Notes under the pieces: model-generated
Database searches by the model: none
The model's input: only the letters and a program-made list of their open reading frames with translations
Told to the model about the DNA's origin: nothing
Program-made: the position numbers and the translations under genes
Shown here: in pieces, positions 1-7,491 of the stretch
Numbering within the stretch: the stretch's first letter is position 1
Layout of the letters: each line of letters begins with the position of its first letter
Assembly: GCA_016741945.1 (NCBI GenBank)
Contig: JACVCQ010000032.1
Location: forward strand, 1-12,303
Direction of reading: 5' to 3'
Origin: Chitinophagaceae bacterium
Lineage (GTDB): Bacteria; Bacteroidota; Bacteroidia; Chitinophagales; Chitinophagaceae
DNA: 12,303 nucleotides

Positions 1-131
1 TAGAGAAAGCCATAAATGCCAACAAAAAACAAATGGAAAAAGCAGCCCGCGATCTTGATTTTATTGAAGCGGCAAGATTGAGAGATGAAATGTTTTCGAT
101 GAAGAAAAAACTGGACAATTTGTCTGCCTAA
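1..131 (+). CDS. uvrB: UvrABC excision nuclease subunit B, C-terminal end (partial)
   Basis: This is the 3' end of a gene that begins before the window; the reading frame starts at base 3 and stops with TAA at 129-131. The 42 visible residues form a UVR domain, a helical hairpin of the kind that ends UvrB and contacts UvrC during nucleotide excision repair. The telling part is MEKAARDLDFIEAARLRDEM, which has the characteristic pattern of alanine, acidic residue, hydrophobic residue, then E-A-A-x-x-R-D. UvrC and some Clp/McsA proteins also carry a UVR motif, but in UvrC it lies mid-protein, whereas here the chain ends about 15 residues after it, as in UvrB. The catalytic helicase part is outside the window, so the call rests on this tail alone. 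The next gene follows 57 nt later on the same strand, and no clear terminator with a T-tract separates them. Confidence 0.85.
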   Translation, partial: EKAINANKKQMEKAARDLDFIEAARLRDEMFSMKKKLDNLSA

Positions 132-137
132 GGCAGA
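123..137 (+). repeat. perfect short inverted repeat enclosing the uvrB stop codon
   Basis: TCTGCC (123-128) and GGCAGA (132-137) are exact reverse complements, and the three bases between them are the TAA stop of uvrB. A T-tract does not follow directly, so it is not a standard intrinsic terminator. It may be a small mRNA 3' hairpin or chance. The structure is seen directly; any function is inference. Confidence 0.45.
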
Positions 138-188
138 TCAAATTGCCACATTTTCAAATTATCTCTTATCTTGTATCAATTGCCTGCC

Positions 189-758
189 ATGAGAATACTC
201 TGGAAAATCTACTTGTGGATGACGGGATGGAAAGTGCATAATAATTTCCCTTACCATCTAAAAAAATGCATCGTCATTGTCGCACCGCATACCAGCGCCT
301 GGGATTTTGTAATGGGTCTTGCCATTAGAAGTGTACTCCGACTTACGCATGTAAAATATTTAGGTAAAGCAGAATTGTTTCAGGGAAGATTTGGTTTTTT
401 CTTTCGCAAAATGGGCGGCTATCCTGTCGATCGATTTAATAATAAGCATATGGTAGATCAGGTAGCCGAGCTATTTGAACAACATGATGAGTTTGTATTG
501 GCGCTATCACCCGAAGGAACCAGAAAAAAAGTTGATCGATTAAGAACCGGTTTTTATCATATCGCTAAAAAAGCAAGAGTGCCCATTGTAATGGCTGCAA
601 TGGATTTTAATAGAAAGGAAGCCTGGTTTTCGGAGCCCTTTCTTACCACCGACAATGAAGAAGCAGATTTTAGAAAAATCATAACGTTTTATGCATCTGT
701 TCAGGGAAAAATTCCGGATCAGGGTCTTGCTCACCTGAAAGAATCATCATTTGTTTAA
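189..758 (+). CDS. PlsC-like lysophospholipid acyltransferase (LPLAT superfamily)
   Basis: A 189-residue acyltransferase of the glycerolipid type, which would transfer a fatty acyl group from acyl-CoA or acyl-ACP to a lysophospholipid or related alcohol at the inner membrane. The catalytic block I is the H-x4-D motif in PHTSAWDF (H34, D39). Block II is GGYPVDR (residues 77-82 region, R82), block III is SPEGTR (E109-R112), and block IV is the VPI around residues 131-133. It is shorter than the usual PlsC (about 240) and lacks obvious long membrane helices apart from the hydrophobic N-terminal stretch. I chose the ATG at 189. The upstream in-frame start at 171 is a TTG and would add only six unremarkable residues. 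The HTSAWDF form resembles a branch of LPLATs of unassigned substrate, so I do not call it plsC. It sits 3 nt before an acyl-CoA ligase, which suggests a shared transcript and a shared lipid substrate. Confidence 0.85.
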   Translation: MRILWKIYLWMTGWKVHNNFPYHLKKCIVIVAPHTSAWDFVMGLAIRSVLRLTHVKYLGKAELFQGRFGFFFRKMGGYPVDRFNNKHMVDQVAELFEQHDEFVLALSPEGTRKKVDRLRTGFYHIAKKARVPIVMAAMDFNRKEAWFSEPFLTTDNEEADFRKIITFYASVQGKIPDQGLAHLKESSFV

Positions 759-761
759 TTC

Positions 762-2420
762 ATGATAACCCCCCGAAAGATGAACTATCCAAACATTGTT
801 GAAAAATTTTGTGAGTTTGAAAAAGCAACGCCTTCCAGATTATTTTTAGCGGAACCGGTGAAAGGTGTATATCAGAATTTTACCTGGGCTGAAGCCGGTA
901 AACAAATCAGAAGTATGGCGGCGGCATTGCGCTCTTTTGGTTATGGAAAAGACGATAAGATTGCCATACTAAGTAAAAACTGTGCACACTGGATCATGGC
1001 CGATCTCGCAATTGCCATGGCAGGTTGTGTATCAGTGCCTTTATATCCCAATATTACTGCAGATGCTTTGCGAGATATTATTATTCATAGTGAGAGCAAA
1101 GCTATCTTTATTGGAAAGCTGGACAATCCGGATGCTATTCGCCAAGGAGTACCTGATTCATTATTACAGATAACATTTCCTTTTTATCCGAATGCAGATT
1201 GCATCAATTGGAATGATTTAGTAAAAAGCCATGAACCATTACAAGGAGTACCTGAAATAGACCCTTATTCTTTGGCTTGTATTGTGTATACTTCCGGAAC
1301 TACCGGACAATCGAAAGGTGTGATGCATACCTATCATGCCATGGCATTTGCGGTTCAGTCCTTCCTCGATAATTTTCCTGAGATCAAAAAAGAAATTTTC
1401 TTTTCTTATTTGCCTCTTTGTCATGTCGCAGAAAGAATGCTGGTAGAATGTGGAACTATTTTCACCGGAAGTACGGTATATTTTGTAGAATCACTAGATA
1501 CTTTTGCTGCAAATCTTGCACACACACAACCTACTGTTTTTTTAGCAGTACCTCGTATCTGGGAAAAGATGCAAGAAGGGGTATTGAAAAAAATGCCACA
1601 AGCCAAACTCGATCGTTTATTGAAAATTCCTTTAATCGGGTTGCTCATTAAAAAAACGATTCGTAAAAAACTGGGACTTGCGAGAGCACGGCATATTTTC
1701 ACGGGAGCATCGCCCACTAATCCGGCATTGTTACAATGGTATGCAAAACTGGGAATCATGATTCAAGAAGCGTATGGTATGACAGAGAATGTGGCATTAT
1801 CTCATGTGAATAAAAAAAATACTGCCAAATTTGGGACAGTAGGCCAACCCTATGCATCTGTTGAAGTGAGATTGGGGAAAGACAATGAAGTACAAGTAAA
1901 GAGTCCTGCCTCCATGTTGGGTTATTATAAAGAACCTGAATTGTCGGCCCAATGTTTTGAAGACGGTTTTCTGAAAACAGGAGATGAGGGATCTATCGAT
2001 GAAGAAGGATACTTGACCATCACCGGAAGAATCAAAGACCAGTTTAAGACAGGAAAGGGTAAATATATTACACCGGCTCCCATGGAAAATACATTAGGTG
2101 CTCATGCTTATGTTGGACAGGTATGCGTCGTAGGCTCGGGTATGCCTGCTGCATTGGTCTTGTGTACCTTATCAGAACAGGCGAAAACAGTACCGGCAAA
2201 TGATATACAACAAGAGCTGGAAACTTTACTACAAAACCTCAATGCACAACTGGAACATCATGAGCAATTAGCAAGAATGGTAGTATGTAAAGAAGAATGG
2301 AGTATTCAAAATGGTTTATTAACGCCTACACTCAAGATCAAAAGAAAAAATATTGATCAACAATACGGGTATGCCTATACAGATTGGTTACGCTCGGAAC
2401 AATTGATTGTTTTTGAATAG
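762..2420 (+). CDS. AMP-dependent long-chain fatty acid--CoA ligase (FadD/FACL type)
   Basis: A 552-residue adenylate-forming enzyme that would activate a fatty acid with ATP to an acyl-AMP and then to acyl-CoA (or possibly acyl-ACP). The signature phosphate-binding loop is YTSGTTGQSKG starting at Y176, the adenine-binding motif is YGMTE at 338-342, TGD with D408 is the ribose-binding aspartate, and the hinge GRIKD is at 422-426. After the hinge comes KTGKGKYITPAPMEN, typical of the long-chain (COG1022) branch rather than acetyl-CoA synthetases. The length fits bacterial FadD proteins (about 560). There is no signal peptide, so it is cytosolic or membrane-associated. The start at 762 lies 3 nt after the acyltransferase stop, with a second ATG at 780 (M7) as alternative. 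The pairing suggests fatty-acid salvage into phospholipid, but chain-length preference and the acceptor (CoA or ACP) cannot be told from sequence. Confidence 0.9.
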   Translation: MITPRKMNYPNIVEKFCEFEKATPSRLFLAEPVKGVYQNFTWAEAGKQIRSMAAALRSFGYGKDDKIAILSKNCAHWIMADLAIAMAGCVSVPLYPNITADALRDIIIHSESKAIFIGKLDNPDAIRQGVPDSLLQITFPFYPNADCINWNDLVKSHEPLQGVPEIDPYSLACIVYTSGTTGQSKGVMHTYHAMAFAVQSFLDNFPEIKKEIFFSYLPLCHVAERMLVECGTIFTGSTVYFVESLDTFAANLAHTQPTVFLAVPRIWEKMQEGVLKKMPQAKLDRLLKIPLIGLLIKKTIRKKLGLARARHIFTGASPTNPALLQWYAKLGIMIQEAYGMTENVALSHVNKKNTAKFGTVGQPYASVEVRLGKDNEVQVKSPASMLGYYKEPELSAQCFEDGFLKTGDEGSIDEEGYLTITGRIKDQFKTGKGKYITPAPMENTLGAHAYVGQVCVVGSGMPAALVLCTLSEQAKTVPANDIQQELETLLQNLNAQLEHHEQLARMVVCKEEWSIQNGLLTPTLKIKRKNIDQQYGYAYTDWLRSEQLIVFE

Positions 2421-2422
2421 CA

Positions 2423-2449
2423 TTGATCTGGTGGTTTCTCTATATTTTG
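2423..2449 (+). promoter_or_regulatory. candidate Bacteroidota promoter for the OmpA lipoprotein gene
   Basis: A TTG at 2423-2425 is followed 15-17 nt later by TATATTTTG (2441-2449), which is one base off the TAnnTTTG element recognised by the Bacteroidota primary sigma factor. The spacing is slightly short. It would give a leader of roughly 55-60 nt. The leader contains a small dyad, ATGAT-CGA-ATCAT at 2480-2492. Sequence resemblance only. Confidence 0.35.
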
Positions 2450-2513
2450 GCACAATATTGTAATGGTTCTTTCGTTATAATGATCGAATCATCACATTTC
2501 AAATCGTAAATGC

Positions 2514-3428
2514 ATGAGAACCAATCGTTTTATAGTTGCAGTAGCTTCTTCTGTACTGCTGTTTTCCTGTGTCAGTAGTAAAAAATTCAAAGAGTCAGAA
2601 GCCAAGTATGTACAGCTAAGCGGTGCTTATCTGGAAATGCAAGGAAAGTATCGTGAATTACAAGATCAGATTAAAGAGCTGGAAAATCAATTGGCTAGAT
2701 CAAAAGGACAAAACAATGAGTTGAATGCCCGTAAACAGGCATTGGAAGATCAAATGGCAGATCTGAATAAGCAAATTGACTTTCTCAAACAAAACAATAC
2801 AACCGTATTGAGTCAATTGAAAGATCTATCTGTAGTAACAGGTGCACAGGCTGAAAGTATTAAAAAATCGCTGGAGAATATAGGTGCCAAAGACCTCTAT
2901 ATACGTGATTTGCAAGGCTCTATTGCCCGTAAAGATTCTTTGAACATGGCATTGGTGATGAATTTAAAAGGAGCCATAGGAAACTTGAATGACGAAGACA
3001 TTAATATCAAAGTAGATAAGGGAGTAGTGTATGTTGATATTTCTGATAAGCTTTTGTTCAAAAGTGCCAGCTACGAAGTAACAGATAGAGCCAAAGAAGT
3101 ACTGGGTAAAGTTGCCAAAGTACTAAATGCACAACCTGAAATAGAGTTTATAGTGGAAGGGCATACTGATTCTATTCCAATTAAAACAGCAGTGATTCAG
3201 GATAATTGGGATCTAAGTGTGAGAAGAGCCACAACCGTTGTGCGTATTTTACAGGAAACTTATGGAATTGACCCTAAACGTATGACAGCGGCCGGAAGAA
3301 GCCAATATATCCCTTTGAAAAATAATACCACTGCTGAAGGACGTGCAGCTAACCGTAGAACACGCATTGTTATACAACCGATGTTGGATCAATTCTTCAA
3401 ATTATTGGAGACAAAGCCACAGCAATAA
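2514..3428 (+). CDS. OmpA-family peptidoglycan-binding lipoprotein with coiled coil
   Basis: A 304-residue envelope protein. The N-terminus is a lipoprotein signal peptide with lipobox LFSC, giving lipidation at C19. Residues about 25-105 are a strongly heptad-like, Q/E/K/L-rich coiled coil (for example KYRELQDQIKELENQLARSK). Residues about 165-295 form an OmpA C-terminal domain that binds the diaminopimelate of peptidoglycan: GHTD with D219, NWDLSVRRA with R238, and the closing NRRTRI at 280-285. D219 and R238 correspond to the conserved ligand-binding Asp/Arg pair of the family. The NWDLS form with a short insertion after GHTD resembles the MotB-like variant, but there is no transmembrane stator helix here, so MotB is ruled out. 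The likely role is to hold the outer membrane to the cell wall at a set distance, by a lipid anchor and coiled-coil spacer. It appears to be monocistronic: a promoter candidate precedes it and a strong terminator follows. Confidence 0.92.
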   Translation: MRTNRFIVAVASSVLLFSCVSSKKFKESEAKYVQLSGAYLEMQGKYRELQDQIKELENQLARSKGQNNELNARKQALEDQMADLNKQIDFLKQNNTTVLSQLKDLSVVTGAQAESIKKSLENIGAKDLYIRDLQGSIARKDSLNMALVMNLKGAIGNLNDEDINIKVDKGVVYVDISDKLLFKSASYEVTDRAKEVLGKVAKVLNAQPEIEFIVEGHTDSIPIKTAVIQDNWDLSVRRATTVVRILQETYGIDPKRMTAAGRSQYIPLKNNTTAEGRAANRRTRIVIQPMLDQFFKLLETKPQQ

Positions 3429-3462
3429 AGTACATACTAACCCAACCATATACGCCCAAAGA

Positions 3463-3486
3463 AAAACCCCGCTATTGCGGGGTTTT
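3463..3486 (+). terminator. rho-independent terminator, probably bidirectional
   Basis: A perfect 10-bp stem, AAAACCCCGC (3463-3472) and GCGGGGTTTT (3477-3486), closes a TATT loop. The U-tract on the plus strand ends the OmpA lipoprotein transcript. The A-run on the left arm gives a U-tract on the minus strand too, so the same hairpin can end the convergent hemerythrin-like gene, whose stop lies 21 bp beyond the hairpin. Confidence 0.9.
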
Positions 3487-3507
3487 CTATTGGTAATAAA
3501 TAAAAAT

Positions 3508-4191
3508 TTAGGCTATTTCCACTGCCAAAGATTTTTGAACTTCATTAAAATCAGCGCAATCCAATGCAGCCGCAGCGAGCTCCATCATTTGGTCCATTAC
3601 AAAACCTGGTGCTGAAGCTTGTATTGTACGAAACCAGTCCACAATCTCTTTGATGTGTAATCCTTTTAACATCCAATAGCTGTATCGTGCATTTTTATCG
3701 GGTGGAAGAGAACCTACGATTTGCATGGTTAATGCATGCAACTGCTCATCTGTATAATGTTGCCAAATCAATTCTTTAATGATCACTTCTTCCATATTCA
3801 TGTGCGACAAATTGAATGCAGTAAACTCAGCAAGAGAAAACTGTATTTGTCTGCCCGCAAAAACCTTATCTGAGGTTTTTACAGCTACCTCATATTGCTC
3901 AATACACCCCTGTAAATGAGCAGCTAGCATATGGTCTTTGTCATGTTGTTGCTCGAAATCTGCAATTACTTCAGGCGCCTTATCTGCAATTAATGTAAAC
4001 ACTTTTGTGTCTTCAGTATGCGCATGTCCATCAAAAAGCCAAATCAACTCTTTAAGTTGTACAATGGTTTTAGAAGCTTGCTCATCGTCAGCAAAGTCGG
4101 TATGTTGTACTTGTAAAGAGCAGTGGTATAACATAGCTCTTAATCCCTGATGTATCTGATGAAAAGGGTTGTAACGTGTTAATTGATTCAT
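3508..4191 (-). CDS. hemerythrin-like (HHE cation-binding) domain protein
   Basis: A 227-residue, mostly helical cytosolic protein with the ligand pattern of a hemerythrin four-helix bundle, which holds a non-heme diiron centre able to bind oxygen or related small molecules. Visible ligand candidates in order are H11 or H14 in the first helix, H56 with E60 (in FDGHAHTEDTKVF), H83 and H87 in QQHDKDH, and H130 with E135 in SHMNMEE. This reproduces the five-His, two-carboxylate spacing of the family, so the site looks intact. The bundle takes up about residues 8-155. The last 70 residues (including the segment GLHIKEIVDWFRTIQ) are helical and outside the core domain, so the protein is longer than minimal hemerythrins. 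The start is the ATG at 4191. It is divergent from the hybrid kinase, with two inverted repeats 24-71 bp upstream. Oxygen, NO or iron-stress sensing or storage are possible; none is shown by the sequence. Confidence 0.85.
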   Translation of the reverse strand: MNQLTRYNPFHQIHQGLRAMLYHCSLQVQHTDFADDEQASKTIVQLKELIWLFDGHAHTEDTKVFTLIADKAPEVIADFEQQHDKDHMLAAHLQGCIEQYEVAVKTSDKVFAGRQIQFSLAEFTAFNLSHMNMEEVIIKELIWQHYTDEQLHALTMQIVGSLPPDKNARYSYWMLKGLHIKEIVDWFRTIQASAPGFVMDQMMELAAAALDCADFNEVQKSLAVEIA

Positions 4192-4214
4192 GTGGTTGTT
4201 TAGTTTGTTTGTGC

Positions 4215-4234
4215 AAAACTGCTGTAACAGTTTT
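4215..4234. promoter_or_regulatory. inverted repeat 1 in hemerythrin/kinase intergenic region
   Basis: AAAACTG (4215-4221) and CAGTTTT (4228-4234) are exact reverse complements around the spacer CTGTAA. On the minus strand the arm at 4214-4221 reads CAGTTTTG, matching five of the six fixed bases of TAnnTTTG, so the dyad would overlap the -7 region of the hemerythrin gene. A related string, GCTGTCTAAACAGTTT, recurs at 4331-4346. Operator function is inference. Confidence 0.4.
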
Positions 4235-4242
4235 TATAATGG

Positions 4243-4262
4243 AATCACATAAAAGTGTGATT
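4243..4262. promoter_or_regulatory. inverted repeat 2 in hemerythrin/kinase intergenic region
   Basis: AATCACA (4243-4249) and TGTGATT (4256-4262) are exact reverse complements around TAAAAG. The geometry (7-6-7) is the same as in the neighbouring dyad, and the two centres are 28 bp apart. That layout could suit a dimeric regulator or a pair of them. The rest of this 246-bp gap is AT-rich, with no ORF or other structure I can support. Confidence 0.4.
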
Positions 4263-4437
4263 ACGGATGAGCGGCTTAAAATCAATAACACAGGTGCTAT
4301 TTTTACAAGAAAAATGGCTGTATAATTTTTGCTGTCTAAACAGTTTAAAATGCATTTTTTAGCCGAAGAATTAATACATTTAATAAACGGAAACGCTGAT
4401 CCCCCTGCAGCGAATTTTAACAAGCAAGCATACAAGT

Positions 4438-6804
4438 ATGTATTCAATATTTAACAGAACAGGCAGGCTCGTTTCCGTAATCTTTTTTTGTTGTTTTCTA
4501 TTTTCTTCATTTGCACAAATTCCGATTGCTAAGCAAGGTGTTATTGATCTGCGAAATATCAATTTATCTAACCAATCTGTTCCATTAGATGGTGAGTGGA
4601 GGATTTGCTGGCAACAATTATGTGAGCCGGGAGAAGCCTCTGAAAAAATGACCGGTATTATAAATTTTCCTAAACGTTGGGATAACACTATAATCGGCGG
4701 GAAAAAAATTACAGCCAAAGGCTATGCATCTTATGCACTTACCATTTTATTGCCAAAGAATGCCTCAAACTTAGCACTTGATATTCCAGATACTTATACG
4801 AGCTATAAACTGTTTGTAGATGATGCGGTTTTTGTAGAATCAGGGAAACCAGGGGTTTCTGCAGAAACAACCAAGCCTAAATGGCAACAATTTACTAGGG
4901 AGTTATTCATTAAAAAGGATACTATTCATCTGATCTTACAGGTAGCCAATTTCTTACACTCAAAAGGAGGACCATATAAATCCATCACAATCGGGAATAA
5001 AGAAAAGTTATTCAGCAAAAGAAATCGAGACAATGCATTCAATTTTATTCTTACCGGAAGTATAATCATGTGTGGACTTTTCTTCTTTGGTTTATACTTC
5101 TTTGGTCGTTATGATAAAACCATTCTCTATTTTGCTTTTTTCTGTATCACGTACAGTTACCGAATTATTGGTACTTCTCAATATTCATTACATACCGTTT
5201 TTCCGGATCTTCCTTGGGCACTTACTATTCATTTGGAATACCTTTCTTTGTTTGTAAGTGTTATCTTTTTTACACAATACACTCAAAATCTATATCCTGA
5301 AGATTCTAATAAGATAATTACTACCATTGAAATGTGGGCGTGTATCATTTTATCATTGATCACGCTGATTTTTCCTCCCTCTGTTTTTACACAATTGATC
5401 AACCCATTTTTGGTGGTTATGTTTTTTGTAATTGCTCATGCATTCTATGTGTATATAATAGCATATAGGAGAAAAAGATTGGGAGCAGGATATGCTTTAC
5501 TGAGTACCGGCGTTGTGATGATCATATTTTTAATCATTAACCTACAATATTTCGACTTTGTTGCACCTCAAAAAGAACTGTTATTTATTGGTTACTTGTC
5601 ATTTTTCTTTTTGCAATCATTGATTCTTTCTTATCGCTATTCGTATTTATTGAATAAGGCCAGAAAAGAAGCGGAGCAGGGACTAGTGGCCAAAAGTGAT
5701 TTCCTTTCTAATATGTCACATGAAATCAGAACACCGCTGAATTCGGTGATCGGACTTTCACATATACTCCTAGATAATCAACCTAGGGAAGACCAGAAAG
5801 AACAGTTGAATGTGTTGCTTTTTTCTGCAAATAATCTTTTGAATATTGTAAATGACATTCTTGATTATAATAAAATTGAAGCAGGTAAAATCAATTTCGA
5901 ATACATTGATATGGATTTGATAAAAGTGTCTCAAGATCTTTTATCAGGGTTGAAAACCCTTGCTGATGAAAAAGGGATTGCAATGATATTAGAAAAAGAC
6001 CCTGCATTCCATCATCGTATTATTGCAGACCCTACACGTATAAGTCAAGTCATTGGCAATCTTTTACAAAATGCTATCAAGTTTACACGTTCGGGTCATG
6101 TAAAGCTGATTATTCAGCAAGAAAAAATCCAAAAGCAACACATAACACTCACTATCAAAGTAGAAGATACCGGTATTGGTATTGCAGCAGAAAAACAGAA
6201 ACTGATTTTTGATCGCTTTACCCAAGCTGATACATCTACTTCTCGAAGCTTTGGGGGTACCGGATTGGGTTTGGCCATCTGTAAAAAAATATTAGAATTA
6301 CAAGGATCACAATTGCAATTAAAAAGCGAGCAGGGTAAAGGGTCTGTTTTCTTTTTTACACAAACCTTCCCTATATCACAAGCATTTAATTTCTCTCAAG
6401 GTGAAACCGTACCGGAAGATCTTGAAAAGGGTCGCCCGCTTTCAGGTCTCTTTTTATTGATGGCCGAAGACAACGAATTGAATGTATTGGTTGCAAAAAC
6501 ATTTTTGGAAAAATGGGGAGCAACGATTGATGTAGCAATAAATGGAGAGGAAGCTGTTCGTAAGTTGGATACTGATAAGCATAAAATGATTTTAATGGAT
6601 ATGCATATGCCCGTGATGGATGGATATGAAGCGGTAAAGATTATTCGGAGCAAAGGAATTAATATCCCAATTGTAGCACTTACTGCCAGTTTGCCTTCAG
6701 AAGTAGAAGACCGCGCACGCGATCTTTCTATCAATGCTATAGTCACCAAGCCGTTTGAACCCGAAGAGTTCTTGAAGTTGTTGATTAAGATATACCATCA
6801 ATGA
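4438..6804 (+). CDS. 7TMR-DISM hybrid sensor histidine kinase with receiver domain
   Basis: A 788-residue membrane sensor. Residues 1-26 are a signal peptide. About 30-195 is a periplasmic galactose-binding-like beta-sandwich (note PLDGEW near residue 50 and the conserved pattern of a jelly roll), followed by seven hydrophobic helices from about 201 to 405, together a 7TMR-DISM sensor. A short linker leads to HisKA with the phospho-acceptor H428 in SHEIRTPLN. The ATPase domain shows N545 (N box), D577 in EDTGIGI, FDRF, and GGTGLGL at 606-612. The C-terminal receiver (about 672-786) has E677/D678, phospho-acceptor D721 in MDMHMPVMDG, T749 and K771. All catalytic residues are present, so it should autophosphorylate and pass the phosphate to its own receiver. 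There is no Hpt or DNA-binding output, and no partner regulator nearby. The periplasmic ligand is unknown; a carbohydrate or carboxylate is usual speculation for such folds. The ATG at 4438 gives a complete signal peptide. Confidence 0.93.
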   Translation: MYSIFNRTGRLVSVIFFCCFLFSSFAQIPIAKQGVIDLRNINLSNQSVPLDGEWRICWQQLCEPGEASEKMTGIINFPKRWDNTIIGGKKITAKGYASYALTILLPKNASNLALDIPDTYTSYKLFVDDAVFVESGKPGVSAETTKPKWQQFTRELFIKKDTIHLILQVANFLHSKGGPYKSITIGNKEKLFSKRNRDNAFNFILTGSIIMCGLFFFGLYFFGRYDKTILYFAFFCITYSYRIIGTSQYSLHTVFPDLPWALTIHLEYLSLFVSVIFFTQYTQNLYPEDSNKIITTIEMWACIILSLITLIFPPSVFTQLINPFLVVMFFVIAHAFYVYIIAYRRKRLGAGYALLSTGVVMIIFLIINLQYFDFVAPQKELLFIGYLSFFFLQSLILSYRYSYLLNKARKEAEQGLVAKSDFLSNMSHEIRTPLNSVIGLSHILLDNQPREDQKEQLNVLLFSANNLLNIVNDILDYNKIEAGKINFEYIDMDLIKVSQDLLSGLKTLADEKGIAMILEKDPAFHHRIIADPTRISQVIGNLLQNAIKFTRSGHVKLIIQQEKIQKQHITLTIKVEDTGIGIAAEKQKLIFDRFTQADTSTSRSFGGTGLGLAICKKILELQGSQLQLKSEQGKGSVFFFTQTFPISQAFNFSQGETVPEDLEKGRPLSGLFLLMAEDNELNVLVAKTFLEKWGATIDVAINGEEAVRKLDTDKHKMILMDMHMPVMDGYEAVKIIRSKGINIPIVALTASLPSEVEDRARDLSINAIVTKPFEPEEFLKLLIKIYHQ

Positions 6805-7487
6805 TTCAAAAAGAATACATTGATCTTTTCTGCTAATGACCTTACATCTACTTGTTCTATCGGATGCATGCTATTCGGCAAAAGTTCATGATATCCATTA
6901 ATTAAAGCTGTAGCTGTATTTTGTGTTTCTTCAATCGACACCATATTATCTTTTTCGCCTAGTAAAATAAGGATCGGGCAGGTAATATTTTGCAAAGAAG
7001 CGATAGGAAGTAGCGGATGTTTACCCAAATCTAACAGCATAGCAGCTGTTTTATGTAGCACATTTTTCCATTCCATTACGCCATGTCTACTCGCTAATTG
7101 TTGTGCAAATGCTGGCACCTTTTGCTCAATCAGATCTGGCTGTAACATCTTCGTTTCTTTCTTCGCAACTTCTTCATTCCATTCATATTTGGTTCCCAGT
7201 GTAACAATGCTTCGAAAAGTACCCGGACAAGTGGCTTCTAAATAAACGGCTACATAACCTCCCATGCTATAACCAAATACCAACGGATTATAGAGTTGAT
7301 TTTTTTCTATGAAATCGGATGTCGCTTTTGCAAAAGCTTCGATTGAAAAAGGTTCAAAAGATACATTTGAGCCATGTCCGGGGAAATTAAAGACATAGAC
7401 TTCAAACTGTTTACTAAGCGCCTCCTTAAGGGGAAACAGTTGCTCCATCGATCCAATGGCCCCATGTAACAATAATAACGATTGCAT
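6798..7487 (-). CDS. alpha/beta-hydrolase fold protein
   Basis: A 229-residue single-domain hydrolase of the kind that cleaves esters or similar bonds; substrate unknown. Using the ATG at 7487, the oxyanion-hole motif LLLLHG begins at residue 4 (H8-G9), the nucleophile elbow is GYSMGG with S74, the acid is D180 in GEKDNMV, and the catalytic histidine is H208 in NSMHPIEQ. The triad is therefore complete. A possible cap region lies around residues 100-160. No signal peptide remains with this start, so the protein is cytosolic. The frame is open upstream to a GTG at 7580, but that extension is cysteine- and tyrosine-rich, overlaps the promoter region, and would precede the normal first beta strand, so I reject it. 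The 3' end overlaps the stop of the convergent kinase gene by 7 bp, with no terminator visible between them. MenH-like and bioH-like enzymes share this layout, but nothing here allows a specific name. Confidence 0.85.
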   Translation of the reverse strand: MQSLLLLHGAIGSMEQLFPLKEALSKQFEVYVFNFPGHGSNVSFEPFSIEAFAKATSDFIEKNQLYNPLVFGYSMGGYVAVYLEATCPGTFRSIVTLGTKYEWNEEVAKKETKMLQPDLIEQKVPAFAQQLASRHGVMEWKNVLHKTAAMLLDLGKHPLLPIASLQNITCPILILLGEKDNMVSIEETQNTATALINGYHELLPNSMHPIEQVDVRSLAEKINVFFLNH

Positions 7488-7491
7488 GTAA

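Noticed and set aside
3343..3615. Plus-strand ORF spanning the OmpA gene end and terminator
   Set aside because: It runs through a strong terminator hairpin and into the antisense of the hemerythrin gene, with no domain signal.
4243..4262. CRP-type binding site
   Set aside because: The half-sites are in the order TCACA-N6-TGTGA, the reverse of the CRP arrangement TGTGA-N6-TCACA. It was kept only as an unnamed inverted repeat.
4088..4447. Minus-strand ORF across the hemerythrin start and the intergenic gap
   Set aside because: It overlaps the well-supported hemerythrin gene on the same strand in another frame, its product has no recognisable domain, and it would cover both dyads. Judged a shadow frame.
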